From: Enterocloster aldenensis | GTDB taxonomy: Bacteria > Bacillota > Clostridia > Lachnospirales > Lachnospiraceae | DNA: 64,000 nt | Assembly (NCBI RefSeq): GCF_003434055.1 | Contig: NZ_QVEX01000007.1 | Coordinates: forward strand, 124,001-188,000 | Reading direction: 5' to 3' | Part shown: in pieces, positions 34,110 through 43,552 of the stretch | How positions within the stretch are numbered: position 1 is the first letter of the stretch | Layout of the letters: each line of letters starts with the position of its first letter | The notes under the pieces: model-generated | The model's database searches: none | Seen by the model: only the letters and a program-made list of their open reading frames with translations | Told to the model about the DNA's origin: nothing | Program-made: the position numbers and the translations under genes

Positions 34110-35732
34110 ATGGACACAATGAAGGTAAACCAGAAGCAGAAGGAGTATTACCTGGAACAAGGGTACTGGGGCCATGAAACCCTTCTGGACCGCTTCCTGC
34201 GCACCGTGGAGCGGTTCCCGGACAGGGAATATGTGGTGGATGACAGGGGAAACCGTCATACCTACAGCCAGGTGGATGTGCTTTCCTCCAGGATTGCTTC
34301 CTATTTAAAGGATATGGGGATTAAGCCGGGGGACTGCGTGTCCTTCCAGGTGCCGGTGTGGAGTGAATTCGCGGTGATTGCCATGGGCTGCCTGAAGGCG
34401 GGGGCCGTGATGCATCCCATTGCCATGTGCTACGAGGAGCCTGATCTGATTCATGCCATGAACAAAGCCGATACCAAGATATATTTCGGCACTGCCTGGT
34501 TTCGCGGCAAGGATTATGAGGCAAGGCTCCTGGCTGTCATGGACAGGGTTGCGGGCCTTAAGCATGCGGTATTCCTGGACAGTCTTGGCCCGGTAAAGGG
34601 AGGATTCACCACCTACAGGGAAATCCTTGAAACCTATGACCCGCTTCCAAGGGAGGAATACGGCTTAATGGACGGGCTGGAAGTGGCGCTGATACTGGGC
34701 ACATCGGGAACAACCGGAAGTAATAAAGGCGTGATGCTGACCCACAGCAACATCATATTCAGCGAGGAACAATTCAACCTGGAGCTTGGCCTGGATGAAA
34801 ATGACATCATGTTCATGCCTGCGCCCCTGAACCATGCCACTGGTTTCCACCATGGAATCATTGCCCCCATGTTATTGGGGGCAAAGGTGGTGCTTCAGCA
34901 AAAGTTTAAATGCCCGGAGGCAATCCACATCATGAACCGGGAAAAATGCACGTATTCCATGGGTTCCACCCCGTTTATCTACGATATACTTAAGTATCTG
35001 GAAAAAGAGGGGGGAAGCCTTGAGAGCCTGAAGTTCTATCTGTGCGGAGGCGCGCCCGTGCCTGGGGACATGGTGCTGCGGGCATCGGCCTTTGGTATCT
35101 GCCTGTGCGAGGTATACGGGTCCACGGAAAGTGTGCCTCACGTGTTTGTCAGGCCATGGGAAACCCTGACCCAGAAAGAAAGGACATCGGGCCGTCCCCT
35201 TGAGGGAATCCAGGTCCGGGTCGTGGATGAACAGGGCAGGGAGGTGCCTCCCGGGATTGTGGGTGAGGAAATATCCAGGGGACCCAATGTGTTTGTGGGC
35301 TATCTTAAGGACCGGGAGGAAACGGACCGGGTCCTGACTGATGACGGCTGGTTTTACAGCGGTGACCTCTGCGTCATGGATGAAGCGGGTAATATCCGTA
35401 TTGTGGGCAGGAAGAAGGACATGATTGTCCGGGGCGGGGAAAACCTGAATTCCAACTACATTGATGAGGCCCTGGAGGGGTGCCCCGGCGTGGCGGACCA
35501 TGCTGTAATCGGAATGCCGGATGAACGTCTGGGTGAGCGTATATGTGCGTACGTGGTCCCTGAACAGGGGGTCTGCGTGGGCCTGGACCAGGTGCTGTCC
35601 TATATGAAGGAAAAACATGTGCCCAAGCGGTATTGGCCCGAACGGCTGGAACAAATAAAGGAAATCCCGAGAACCGGAAGCGGTAAGGTGAAGAAATACC
35701 TGCTTCTGGAAGATTTGAAGAAGAGGGGGTGA
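34110..35732 (+). CDS. AMP-forming acyl-CoA ligase
   Basis: The 540-residue ANL-family enzyme activates a carboxylic acid with ATP and CoA. Motifs in order are LGTSGTTGSNKGVMLTH (phosphate loop), YGSTESV, YSGDLCVMDEAGNIRIVGRKKDMI with RGGENLN (hinge) and the C-terminal catalytic Lys in TGSGKVKKYLL. The overall shape is nearest CaiC and cyclohexanecarboxylate-type ligases; this is an impression, not a measured match. ATG 34110 has GAGG and is favoured over the GTG three bases earlier. It lies 8 bp after etfA. It would prime the pathway before CoA-transferases take over. Confidence 0.88.
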   Translation: MDTMKVNQKQKEYYLEQGYWGHETLLDRFLRTVERFPDREYVVDDRGNRHTYSQVDVLSSRIASYLKDMGIKPGDCVSFQVPVWSEFAVIAMGCLKAGAVMHPIAMCYEEPDLIHAMNKADTKIYFGTAWFRGKDYEARLLAVMDRVAGLKHAVFLDSLGPVKGGFTTYREILETYDPLPREEYGLMDGLEVALILGTSGTTGSNKGVMLTHSNIIFSEEQFNLELGLDENDIMFMPAPLNHATGFHHGIIAPMLLGAKVVLQQKFKCPEAIHIMNREKCTYSMGSTPFIYDILKYLEKEGGSLESLKFYLCGGAPVPGDMVLRASAFGICLCEVYGSTESVPHVFVRPWETLTQKERTSGRPLEGIQVRVVDEQGREVPPGIVGEEISRGPNVFVGYLKDREETDRVLTDDGWFYSGDLCVMDEAGNIRIVGRKKDMIVRGGENLNSNYIDEALEGCPGVADHAVIGMPDERLGERICAYVVPEQGVCVGLDQVLSYMKEKHVPKRYWPERLEQIKEIPRTGSGKVKKYLLLEDLKKRG

Positions 35733-35736
35733 GGCT

Positions 35737-36273
35737 GTGAAAGAGCAGGTTTTTGGCCCCAGAAGAAGCCGGGCCTCCAGAAAACCTCTTATCCAGTGTC
35801 CTGGGGTGGTATTCTACCGCTGCCATACATGTGGCAGCGTTTACCAGCGCACCGGATGGAACCAGACAGAACCGGACATAAGCTGCTGCGGCAGCCGGAT
35901 GGAGCCGCTGGCGCCTGTGCGGCCCGAGGTCATGGGAAGGTGCGGCACCCTGAGTTATAAGATCGTGGGCGGCTATAATGATAACGCGGTCCAGGTATTC
36001 TTTCATATGGAAGAGGGCCATGAGCTGGAGTGGCTCTATCTGAAAACCTTTACCGGGGGCTACATAAAATATATAGGGCCTGGAAAGCGGTCCCCCTGTG
36101 TGTTTGCCCTGGCGGATGAGGATGCATTTTCCTATTGTGACGAAGACCCTTGCCTGGAATGCACGTTCTGGTGTAAGCGGGGATTTGTGGTCTACGGTTA
36201 TGTGGGCGGGCTGGGGCTTGTGGAAATGCCCCTGGACCAGGTTTCACCTTACTGGCAGTCCGGGGCAAAATAA
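35737..36273 (+). CDS. desulfoferrodoxin-like protein with degenerate superoxide reductase site
   Basis: The 178-residue protein starts at GTG 35737 behind GAGGGGGTGAGG. Residues 25-60 are a desulforedoxin-type iron centre: Cys29-x2-Cys32 and the adjacent pair Cys50-Cys51 (FYRCHTCG, CCGSRMEPL). The rest follows the superoxide reductase fold, with HMEEGHELEWLYLKTFTGG matching the usual HPMTEEHYIEWI segment and GPGKRSPCVFALAD matching PGDAPEAVFAL. The final CNLHG ligand motif is replaced by a Cys-rich ECTFWCKRG, so one expected iron-binding His is lost, while new Cys134, 139, 142 and 146 appear. Being last in an Etf/dehydrogenase operon it may be an electron carrier or metal protein rather than a superoxide reductase. 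Confidence 0.65.
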   Translation: MKEQVFGPRRSRASRKPLIQCPGVVFYRCHTCGSVYQRTGWNQTEPDISCCGSRMEPLAPVRPEVMGRCGTLSYKIVGGYNDNAVQVFFHMEEGHELEWLYLKTFTGGYIKYIGPGKRSPCVFALADEDAFSYCDEDPCLECTFWCKRGFVVYGYVGGLGLVEMPLDQVSPYWQSGAK

Positions 36274-36274
36274 A

Positions 36275-36302
36275 AGCCGCCTTATCGTTCCGACAGGCGG
36301 CT
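36275..36302. terminator. terminator shared by operon 2 and the convergent lysR
   Basis: AGCCGCCT pairs with AGGCGGCT. On the minus strand the stem is followed by TTTTATTTT, so it ends the minus-strand LysR gene well; its effect on the plus strand is weaker. It overlaps the LysR stop codon. Confidence 0.75.
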
Positions 36303-37211
36303 GATCATCCTGGCCAGACATTGAAGGAATTCGTTCTCATCCTTGGAGAAGGAGTAACCGCTTCTGTAAACCAGAATATCCTTGTGGACATTGCCGGGAT
36401 AGCTGCAGCGCTTTTGAATCAGGCCTGTGCTTTCCAGGCAGCTGTAGGGCACCGGGGAGGTCCACATATAGGAACCGGGAATTTGTCTTAATATCTCAAA
36501 CTGACTGCCTCTGTCATAGATGGAAATGATTTTACGTGAATTTCCGCCTGTGGCAGAGGCGTCCTGCGCTTCAAAGGTAAAGGAAGGGTTCTGGATATCG
36601 CCCTGGACAATCTCCAGGCAGTCCGTAAAATCCAGATAGGTAAGGCTGTCCCTGTCTGCCAGGGGATGGCTGGGGGACATGAGCACGTTGCAGGAAAACT
36701 CCCACAGCTCCTTCCAGTCCAGATTCTCATCCTGAAGCATTTTCATGTAATAATGTTCGTATAGGGCCTGGCAGCGTATGATCCCCAGGTCAAAGGCCTT
36801 GGAGGACACGCCGCGTATGGTATCCTTGGAGTTGGTCTCCTTATAGCTGAGGCTGACGCTGGGAAATGCCCGCATGTCCTTCAGGTAATCTGTAAACGCA
36901 TAGGAAATATAGGTGGCCCTGGGTACGCTTAAGCTGACCTCCAGGGTCCGTTCGCTGTTTTTAACGCAGAGGGCCTCGATCTGTTCTTCCTGGGCCAGGA
37001 TGGCCTTGGCATACCGGAGGAATTCTTCCCCGCGCCTGGTGGGCACCATGCCGCGGCTGGTGCGGTCAAATATGGGGCATCCCAGATCCCGCTCCAGTTC
37101 CCGGATGATCTTGCTCAGATGGGGCTGGTTCATATAGAAATTCTGGGCTGCTTTTGTGATGGAACCGGTTTTTTCCACTTCAACGGCGTACTTCAAATAA
37201 GAAAGATTCAT
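36282..37211 (-). CDS. LysR family regulator, second
   Basis: The 309-residue LysR protein has an N-terminal helix-turn-helix (MNLSYLKYAVEVEKTGSITKAAQNFYMNQPHLSKII) and a substrate domain with a RCQALYEHYYMKML stretch. The ATG at 37211 is six bases from AGGAG; the frame opens two codons earlier at a TTG. It converges on catabolic operon 2 and diverges from the Lrp-type gene at 37297. It may control the Lrp-aminotransferase pair or operon 2; nothing in the sequence decides. Confidence 0.87.
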   Translation of the reverse strand: MNLSYLKYAVEVEKTGSITKAAQNFYMNQPHLSKIIRELERDLGCPIFDRTSRGMVPTRRGEEFLRYAKAILAQEEQIEALCVKNSERTLEVSLSVPRATYISYAFTDYLKDMRAFPSVSLSYKETNSKDTIRGVSSKAFDLGIIRCQALYEHYYMKMLQDENLDWKELWEFSCNVLMSPSHPLADRDSLTYLDFTDCLEIVQGDIQNPSFTFEAQDASATGGNSRKIISIYDRGSQFEILRQIPGSYMWTSPVPYSCLESTGLIQKRCSYPGNVHKDILVYRSGYSFSKDENEFLQCLARMISRLSER

Positions 37212-37296
37212 ATTCAACTCCTGGTATTTTTATGTTATACTATACCAGTATATACCAGAACCGGAATTTTGAAAAGGAAAACAGCAGGGGGTTAAC

Positions 37297-37761
37297 ATGG
37301 ATAAACTGGACTACAGAATACTGAACATACTAAAAGAGAATGGACGGGAGACAGCATCTGACATCAGCAAGGCCATCCATCTGTCTGTGTCGGCTGTGCT
37401 GGACCGTATTAAGAAAATGGAGGAAGCCGGGATCATAAAGGGATACACGGTCAGGGTGGATGCAAAGGCCCTGGGCAACGATGTGACGGCCCTGATGGAG
37501 ATCAGCCTGGAACATCCAAGGTTCCACGACTCATTTACCGAGGTGATCCTGGAACATCCCAATATACTGGACTGTTACTATCTGACAGGGGATTATGATT
37601 TTGTGCTGAAGATATCCTGTTCCTCCTCAGATGAATTGGAAAGCATACACAGGACCATCAAGAGCATACCAGGTGTGTCGGCCACCAGGACGCATTTTGT
37701 ATTAAAAGAAATCAAAAATGTTTATTCCGCTATTCCGGAAGAGGAGAAAAAGCGCTTCTGA
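37297..37761 (+). CDS. Lrp/AsnC family regulator
   Basis: The 154-residue protein has the AsnC-type helix-turn-helix at residues 1-50 (LDYRILNILKENGRETASDISKAIHLSVSAVLDRIKKMEEAGII) and an RAM ligand domain with DCYYLTGDYDFVLKI. Such proteins sense amino acids and often control the adjacent amino acid gene. It precedes an aminotransferase gene by 28 bp, so regulation of, or by, that enzyme's substrate is likely. CAGGGGG lies upstream of ATG 37297. Confidence 0.9.
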   Translation: MDKLDYRILNILKENGRETASDISKAIHLSVSAVLDRIKKMEEAGIIKGYTVRVDAKALGNDVTALMEISLEHPRFHDSFTEVILEHPNILDCYYLTGDYDFVLKISCSSSDELESIHRTIKSIPGVSATRTHFVLKEIKNVYSAIPEEEKKRF

Positions 37762-37789
37762 ACACATGGACGATTGGAGACGATGAGAA

Positions 37790-38638
37790 ATGAAGACATT
37801 GGGTTATTATAATGGAAGGTATGACGAGATTGATAATATGACCATCCCCATGAATGACCGGGTATGCTGGTTCGGGGACGGTGTGTATGACGCGGGTCCC
37901 TGCCGCAACTATCATATATTTGCCCTGGACGAGCATGTGGACCGCTTTTTCAACAACGCAGGACTTCTGAAGATACAGATGCCCTGTACCAAGGAGGAGC
38001 TTAAGGCCCTGTTAAATGACCTGGTCAGGAAAATGGACACAGGCAGTCTGTTTGTATATTACCAGGTGACAAGAGGCACGGCCGTGCGTTCCCATGAGTT
38101 TCCGGTAAACTGCCCAGCCAATCTCTGGATTATGTTAAAACCCCAGAAAGCGCCGGAGCTGACAGAGAAGATCAAGCTGATAACCGTGGAGGACACGCGT
38201 TTCTTCCATTGTAATATAAAGACCCTGAACCTGATTCCCAGCGTCATGGCTGCCCAGAAAGCCAGTGAGGCCGGGTGCCAGGAAGCTGTTTTCCACCGGG
38301 ACGGCCGGGTGACGGAATGTGCGCACAGCAACTGCCATATCATAAAGGAAGGAATCCTGTACACTGCCCCGGCAGATAACCTGATCCTTCCCGGCATTGC
38401 AAGGTCCCATCTGATTCAAAATTGTAAAAAACTGGGAATTTCTGTAAGCGAGACTCCCTATACCCTTAAGGAACTGATGGATGCCGATGAGGTGCTGGTC
38501 ACTTCCTCCACCAAATTGTGCATGTCGGCGGATGAAATAGACGGCAGGCCCGTGGGAGGAAAGGCGCCTGAACTGCTTAAGAGGATACAGGATGCAGTGA
38601 AGTCAGAATTCCTTGAGGAAACCGCTACGGCTGACTGA
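37790..38638 (+). CDS. class IV aminotransferase, D-amino-acid transaminase-like
   Basis: The 282-residue fold-type IV PLP enzyme starts GYYNGRYDEIDNMTIPMNDRVCWFGDGVYD. The PLP lysine is in CNIKTLNLIPSVMA (about residue 145), a pattern typical of D-alanine aminotransferases. TECAHSNCHIIKEG and LILPGIARSHLI complete the active site. It could make D-Glu/D-Ala or act on branched-chain amino acids or aminodeoxychorismate; the lysine context favours Dat. It is likely cotranscribed with the Lrp gene. Confidence 0.8.
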   Translation: MKTLGYYNGRYDEIDNMTIPMNDRVCWFGDGVYDAGPCRNYHIFALDEHVDRFFNNAGLLKIQMPCTKEELKALLNDLVRKMDTGSLFVYYQVTRGTAVRSHEFPVNCPANLWIMLKPQKAPELTEKIKLITVEDTRFFHCNIKTLNLIPSVMAAQKASEAGCQEAVFHRDGRVTECAHSNCHIIKEGILYTAPADNLILPGIARSHLIQNCKKLGISVSETPYTLKELMDADEVLVTSSTKLCMSADEIDGRPVGGKAPELLKRIQDAVKSEFLEETATAD

Positions 38639-38717
38639 AGGTATTTTCAAACATACCTTAGGCAATAAGCATGGAAAAAGGCAGCGCGGAAAAAGCCTGG
38701 GCAAGGGGGCATCAGTC

Positions 38718-38746
38718 TTGACTTTTACAAAGTGCAGTGATAGAAT
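38718..38746 (+). promoter_or_regulatory. possible promoter at the apbE start
   Basis: TTGACT (38718-38723), a 17-nt spacer and TAGAAT (38741-38746) lie only about seven bases upstream of ATG 38754. If used, the message would be almost leaderless. Confidence 0.35.
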
Positions 38747-39779
38747 GAAAGGCATGAAAAACACAGGCGTAAGGATATTGTTCATCATCAGTATAATCGT
38801 AATAGGTACGGCTTGGCTGGCAGGATGCAGCAGGAAGAATGCAGATCCTGTCAGTCGGTCGTCTTTTTTGTTGAACACGTTCATCACGGTGACCCTCTAT
38901 GACTCCCAGGACGAAACCATCCTGGACGGCTGTATGGAGCTGTGCTCTGATTATGAGAAGCTTCTCAGCAAAACCCTGGAAGGCAGTGAGGTTTACCGGA
39001 TGAACCATAGAAAACCAGGGGAGCGCACCTTCACGGTATCCGATGGGACAGCCCGTGTCCTGCAAAAAGGGCTGGAATACAGCCGTATTTCAGAGGGGGC
39101 CTTTGATATTACCATAGAACCCTTAAGCACGCTCTGGGATTTTACCGGCAAGGACCCGCAGGTCCCGCAGCCCGATGAAATCCAAAAGGACCTGAAAAAG
39201 GTGGGATATGAAAATGTCATACTGAACGGGAATCAGATGACCTTTTTAAATGATGGGACCACCATTGACCTTGGGGCCATTGCAAAAGGTTTCATTGCAG
39301 ATGAGATGAAGGCTTATCTGAAAGGAAAGGGCGTGAACAGCGCTGTAATCAATCTGGGAGGCAACGTACTGTGCGTTGGCAGCCGTCCTGACGGCAGTCC
39401 CTTTAAAATCGGGCTCCAGAAGCCCTATGCCACCCATACCGAAACAGTGGCTGCCCTGGATATTACCGACATGTCCGTGGTATCATCCGGCGTCTATGAG
39501 CGGCATTTCATAAAAGACGGCGTGAATTATCACCATATACTGGACCCGTCCACGGGTTATCCGTATGAAAACGGCCTGATTCAGGTCTCAATCATTTCCC
39601 CTCTTTCCGTGGACGGCGATGGCTTAAGCACCACCTGCTTTGCCCTTGGGCTTGAGAAGGGTATGGAGCTCATAGAAAGCATGGATGGAATATACGCAGT
39701 ATTCATGACGGAAGACGGGACCCTGCATTATACCCAAGGCGCGGAGGGATTCCTGGCCCCGGATTCCGCGGCCCGCTGA
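38745..39779 (+). CDS. apbE: FAD:protein FMN transferase (ApbE) lipoprotein
   Basis: The 344-residue protein (336-345 depending on start) has a lipoprotein signal peptide with lipobox LAGC, so it is exported and lipid-anchored. The ApbE domain shows SSFLLNTFITVTLYD, FDITIEPLSTLWDF, IDLGAIAKGFIADEM, INLGGNVLCVG and YHHILDPSTGYP. ApbE attaches FMN to Thr/Ser of flavoproteins such as NqrB/C, RnfG/D or extracellular fumarate-type reductases. No target gene is beside it. The frame opens at 38613 inside the aminotransferase gene; ATG 38745 or 38754 gives a proper signal peptide, and neither has a strong ribosome site. Confidence 0.88.
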   Translation: MKGMKNTGVRILFIISIIVIGTAWLAGCSRKNADPVSRSSFLLNTFITVTLYDSQDETILDGCMELCSDYEKLLSKTLEGSEVYRMNHRKPGERTFTVSDGTARVLQKGLEYSRISEGAFDITIEPLSTLWDFTGKDPQVPQPDEIQKDLKKVGYENVILNGNQMTFLNDGTTIDLGAIAKGFIADEMKAYLKGKGVNSAVINLGGNVLCVGSRPDGSPFKIGLQKPYATHTETVAALDITDMSVVSSGVYERHFIKDGVNYHHILDPSTGYPYENGLIQVSIISPLSVDGDGLSTTCFALGLEKGMELIESMDGIYAVFMTEDGTLHYTQGAEGFLAPDSAAR

Positions 39780-39839
39780 GCCGCGCCATAAAATCAGTGC
39801 CCTGACACATTCAATCCTCAATCAAAACGCACCTCTTTG

Positions 39840-39868
39840 TTGAAAGGCGTTAAAAGGTATGGTATGAT
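39840..39868 (+). promoter_or_regulatory. promoter of gtrA-yfhO-argH
   Basis: TTGAAA at 39840-39845, 17 nt, then TATGAT at 39863-39868, about 85 nt before the gtrA start. Confidence 0.5.
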
Positions 39869-39953
39869 GGAAAAGAATGTGCGGCCGTTTCAGGAAGGCT
39901 GGATTCCATGAATATAATAAGGAAAGGATACCTTGATTTCCAAAGGAGCAAAC

Positions 39954-40382
39954 ATGCTGCATAAGATATGGGAAAAATGTGTGAATTATGAAACGGTAAG
40001 TTACCTGATATGTGGTTTCCTCACCACAGCAGTGGACTTTGCCGTATATACGGTTTTAAGACATGTGGATATAGGGGTGGGGATATCCCAGGCCCTGTCC
40101 TGGATGGCAGCCGTTCTGTTTGCCTATGTGGTGAACAAGCTGATTGTCTTCCGCAATTATAATATGAGTTCCTCCTACCTTGTGAAGGAGGCAGGGGCGT
40201 TTGTGGCGGCCAGGGCATTTTCCGGTGTGGTCACATGGGTCCTGATGGTGGTCATGGTGAAGCTGGGGGGAGACAGGGGATTCATATATGAATTATTCTG
40301 CAAATTCACGTCCTCTGTGCTTAACATGGTGTTGAATTATGTTTTCAGCAAGCTGTGGATATTTAAGAATAAGCCTGAGTAG
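39954..40382 (+). CDS. GtrA family membrane protein
   Basis: The 142-residue protein has four membrane helices and the GtrA/DPMS pattern: YLICGFLTTAVDFAVYTVL, the ALSWMAAVLFAYVVNKLIVF segment and FTSSVLNMVLNYVFSKLWIF at the end. GtrA-like proteins help polyprenyl-linked sugars across the membrane for glycosylation of surface polymers. The ATG at 39954 follows AAAGGAG by four bases; the frame opens seven codons earlier. It is followed by a YfhO-type protein, which fits a surface glycosylation role. Confidence 0.87.
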   Translation: MLHKIWEKCVNYETVSYLICGFLTTAVDFAVYTVLRHVDIGVGISQALSWMAAVLFAYVVNKLIVFRNYNMSSSYLVKEAGAFVAARAFSGVVTWVLMVVMVKLGGDRGFIYELFCKFTSSVLNMVLNYVFSKLWIFKNKPE

Positions 40383-40397
40383 GGAAAGGTGACTGTG

Positions 40398-43300
40398 ATG
40401 GAACGTGATGAGATCGAGCGGGTTGAACGTGAGCTGGATGCAATTTTAAAGCTGGTTCAACCGGAGGCGCCCATGCAGGATAAAACTCCGGGGATGGATA
40501 CGGACCAGGAGACAGCAGAAGAACAGAAGATAAAAGGCTTCAAGGAAATGGCCAGGGAGGAATGGGCTTTTTCCGGGGAGCAGGAAGAGATTGGAGTACA
40601 GAATATGCCGAACAAGGCTCCCGGTGTAGAAGAGATAAAGAATGAGGAACAGCCCCCTTCGCAGGAACATGCGCCGGAGGAAGCTGCCAAGGATTCACGG
40701 AAAGAAAAAAAGGAAAAACAGGCAGGGCAGAAACAAGCCTTTAGGAAAGCGGAGAAAGAGAAAAAATCCGGCCTTCGGAATCCGGCCAGGGGCGGGAAGC
40801 CGGAAGGGACAGTGGACCTGGACGGCGGACCGGACTGGCTGCAGGACAATGGCCCGGACCCTGAGGCTGAGTGGGATTTGGACGATGGAATGGAGTGGCC
40901 CCGGGACGGACAGCCGGAGCGGGATCAGGGCGGCTGGCCGGAGCAGCAGCCACAGGCAGAACCCAGGCGCAGGCAGGAAACAAAAGCCGTGTGGAAGCCG
41001 GATGCAGGACAGGACTGGCCTTCGGGCCGGAGAAAGGGCGGGCCCATACGCAGCCTGCGCCTGTTAAAGCCATCGGATGGCCTGGCTGCGGCATTTTTCG
41101 TGCCGGTCATTGTTATGATCATCATATTTGCCCAGAGAGGCATTTTCCCCTTTGGGGAGGAAAGCTTTTTAAGGACGGATATGTATCACCAGTATGCCCC
41201 GTTTTTTTCGGAGTTCCAGTATAAGCTGACCCATGGGGGGAGCCTGCTGTACAGCTGGGATATTGGCATGGGCGTGAACTTTTCAGCCCTTTATGCCTAT
41301 TATCTGGCCAGTCCGGTGAACTGGCTTCTGATGTTCTGTCCCAAGCAGTTCATCATAGAGTTCATGACACTGGTAATCGTGCTGAAGATTGGACTGTCCG
41401 GGCTTAGCTTTGCCTGGTATCTGAAAAAGCATTTTGGGACCAGGGATTTTGGGGTTGGGCTTTTTGGGATTTTTTATGCGCTGAGCGGTTATATGGCGGC
41501 TTATAGCTGGAACATCATGTGGCTGGACTGCATCCTGTTGTTCCCGCTGATCCTCCTTGGGCTTGAGCGGCTGGTAAAGGGGAAGAGTGGTCTGCTATAC
41601 TGTATTACCCTGGGACTTTCCATCCTTTCCAATTATTATATATCCATCATGATATGTATTTTCATGGTCATCTATGTCATTGCCCAGGTAATCATAAACC
41701 CTCCGAAGGGACTGGGGAGATTGGCGGTGACCGGTGTCCGCTTTGCTGTATATTCCCTTTTGGCCGGGGGACTGGCGGCGGTTGTGCTGCTGCCGGAGAT
41801 ATACGCGCTTCAGGCAACTGCTTCCGGGAATTTTGATTTCCCCAAGACCGTTTCCTCCTATTTCTCCATTTTTGATATGATTGCCAGACATATAGGGAAT
41901 GTGGGCACGGAAATCGGGCTGGACCACTGGCCCAATCTATACTGCGGCGTTGCCGTGCTTATGTTTTTCCTTCTGTATCTGGGCAGCCGGAAGGTTGCAT
42001 TCAGGGAAAAGGCAGTGTACTGCGGCCTGCTGCTGCTGTTTTATGCCAGCTTTTCCGTTAATATGCTGAACTTTATATGGCATGGCTTCCATTTCCCCAA
42101 CAGCCTGCCCTGCAGACAGTCCTTCATCTACATCGCATTGATGCTGGTGATGTGTTATCAGGCCTATACGGGCCTTCGGGAAACGCCGTGGAAACATATC
42201 TGCCTTGCTTTCTGGGGGGCGGTCATATTCATACTTCTGGCAGAGAAGCTGGTGGATAACCCGGAACAGTATCATTTTTCCGTGTTTTACGTTGCCATCC
42301 TGTTCATTGCCATGTACGCAGGGCTGGTGTACCAATATAAAAAGGGAAGATGGAGCCTGGATGCCATCATACTGACCGCACTGGCCGTGGTATCCATTGA
42401 GGCTGCTGTCAATACAGCGGTTACCAGCGTGCCCACTACCAGCAGGACCGCGTATGTGAAGGATAACCAGGATGTGCAGGATTTAATCTGGAACCTGAAG
42501 CCGAATACGTTTTACCGGGTGGAAAAGTCAGACAGGAAGACGAAGAATGACGGCGCATGGATGAATTTCCCGTCCGTATCCCTGTTTTCTTCCACCGCAG
42601 ATGCGTCCCTGTCCGATTTCTTCCGGGTGCTGGGGTGTGAGAGTTCCACCAATGCATACAGCATTACAGGAAGCACCCCGCTGGTGGACAGCCTGTTCTC
42701 GGTTCTGTATGGGCTTTACCCGGACCAGCAGCCCACAGGAATCCTGATGGAACAGGCGGGGCGCAAGGGCGGCGTATGGCTTTATGAAAATGCATACACG
42801 CTTCCGGTTGCCTTCATGCTGCCGAAGGATGTGGAGGCGAACTGGATCACGGATTCCGGCAATCCGGCCCTGGTACAGAATGACCTGTGTGATGTGCTGG
42901 GAACCGAACACGTGCTGATTCCCAATGACAGCGTCACGGAAGGCAGGAAGCTGTCATTTACAGCAGAGGCAACCGGGGATTACTATGTATATGTGACCAA
43001 TAAAAAAGTAAAGGAAGTATCCGTTACCGTGGGAGAACATTCCGACAGCTTTGATAATGTGGACAGGGGATATTTCCTTGAACTGGGCCGCATTACCAAG
43101 GATGAGCAGGTTTACCTGGAATCCCGGGATGACGGGAACCCTACCCTGCAGGCCGAGGTGTGGAGGTTCAACCCAGAGGGGCTGAAGGCTGTTTATGGAC
43201 AGATGAACGCCAGCCCCATCACACTGACCAGCTGGACCGATACATCCCTTAAGGGCAGTATCACGGCAGAGGATCCGGGCGTCATGTATACCAGCATTCC

Positions 43301-43547
43301 TTATGACAAGGGATGGACCATAACGGTGGACGGCGCAGAAGTGACGCCGAGAAAGCTTTTCGATACCTTCCTGGCCGTGGACTTAAGCGGGGGAACCCAT
43401 GAAATCAGCATGACATATGAGCCCGAGGGGCTTCGCACCGGGGCGTGGATTACCGGGGCATCGGCCGCGGTTCTGGGCATGATTGTGCTGGTTGGATACA
43501 CAGTCAAACGCAAAGAGCAGAAAAAATACGAAAAAGTAAGGAGATAA
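40398..43547 (+). CDS. YfhO family membrane protein with long charged N-terminal tail
   Basis: The 1049-residue protein has two parts. Residues 1-220 are very hydrophilic, rich in Glu, Lys, Gln, Gly and Trp, with no membrane segment. From about 221 on, a YfhO core begins: [60 protein letters not shown] and [18 protein letters not shown], followed by about a dozen helices and a C-terminal extracytoplasmic domain. YfhO proteins are probable GT-C-type glycosyltransferases that modify lipoteichoic acid or other surface polymers. The family usually lacks such a tail. ATG 40398 has GGGAAAGG eight bases upstream. Confidence 0.85.
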   Translation: MERDEIERVERELDAILKLVQPEAPMQDKTPGMDTDQETAEEQKIKGFKEMAREEWAFSGEQEEIGVQNMPNKAPGVEEIKNEEQPPSQEHAPEEAAKDSRKEKKEKQAGQKQAFRKAEKEKKSGLRNPARGGKPEGTVDLDGGPDWLQDNGPDPEAEWDLDDGMEWPRDGQPERDQGGWPEQQPQAEPRRRQETKAVWKPDAGQDWPSGRRKGGPIRSLRLLKPSDGLAAAFFVPVIVMIIIFAQRGIFPFGEESFLRTDMYHQYAPFFSEFQYKLTHGGSLLYSWDIGMGVNFSALYAYYLASPVNWLLMFCPKQFIIEFMTLVIVLKIGLSGLSFAWYLKKHFGTRDFGVGLFGIFYALSGYMAAYSWNIMWLDCILLFPLILLGLERLVKGKSGLLYCITLGLSILSNYYISIMICIFMVIYVIAQVIINPPKGLGRLAVTGVRFAVYSLLAGGLAAVVLLPEIYALQATASGNFDFPKTVSSYFSIFDMIARHIGNVGTEIGLDHWPNLYCGVAVLMFFLLYLGSRKVAFREKAVYCGLLLLFYASFSVNMLNFIWHGFHFPNSLPCRQSFIYIALMLVMCYQAYTGLRETPWKHICLAFWGAVIFILLAEKLVDNPEQYHFSVFYVAILFIAMYAGLVYQYKKGRWSLDAIILTALAVVSIEAAVNTAVTSVPTTSRTAYVKDNQDVQDLIWNLKPNTFYRVEKSDRKTKNDGAWMNFPSVSLFSSTADASLSDFFRVLGCESSTNAYSITGSTPLVDSLFSVLYGLYPDQQPTGILMEQAGRKGGVWLYENAYTLPVAFMLPKDVEANWITDSGNPALVQNDLCDVLGTEHVLIPNDSVTEGRKLSFTAEATGDYYVYVTNKKVKEVSVTVGEHSDSFDNVDRGYFLELGRITKDEQVYLESRDDGNPTLQAEVWRFNPEGLKAVYGQMNASPITLTSWTDTSLKGSITAEDPGVMYTSIPYDKGWTITVDGAEVTPRKLFDTFLAVDLSGGTHEISMTYEPEGLRTGAWITGASAAVLGMIVLVGYTVKRKEQKKYEKVRR

Positions 43548-43552
43548 CAGCC

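Noticed and set aside
21058..36273. Carnitine (cai/fix) operon
   Set aside because: No betaine carrier CaiT, no CaiD hydratase and no FixC/FixX; the extra dehydrogenases do not fit.
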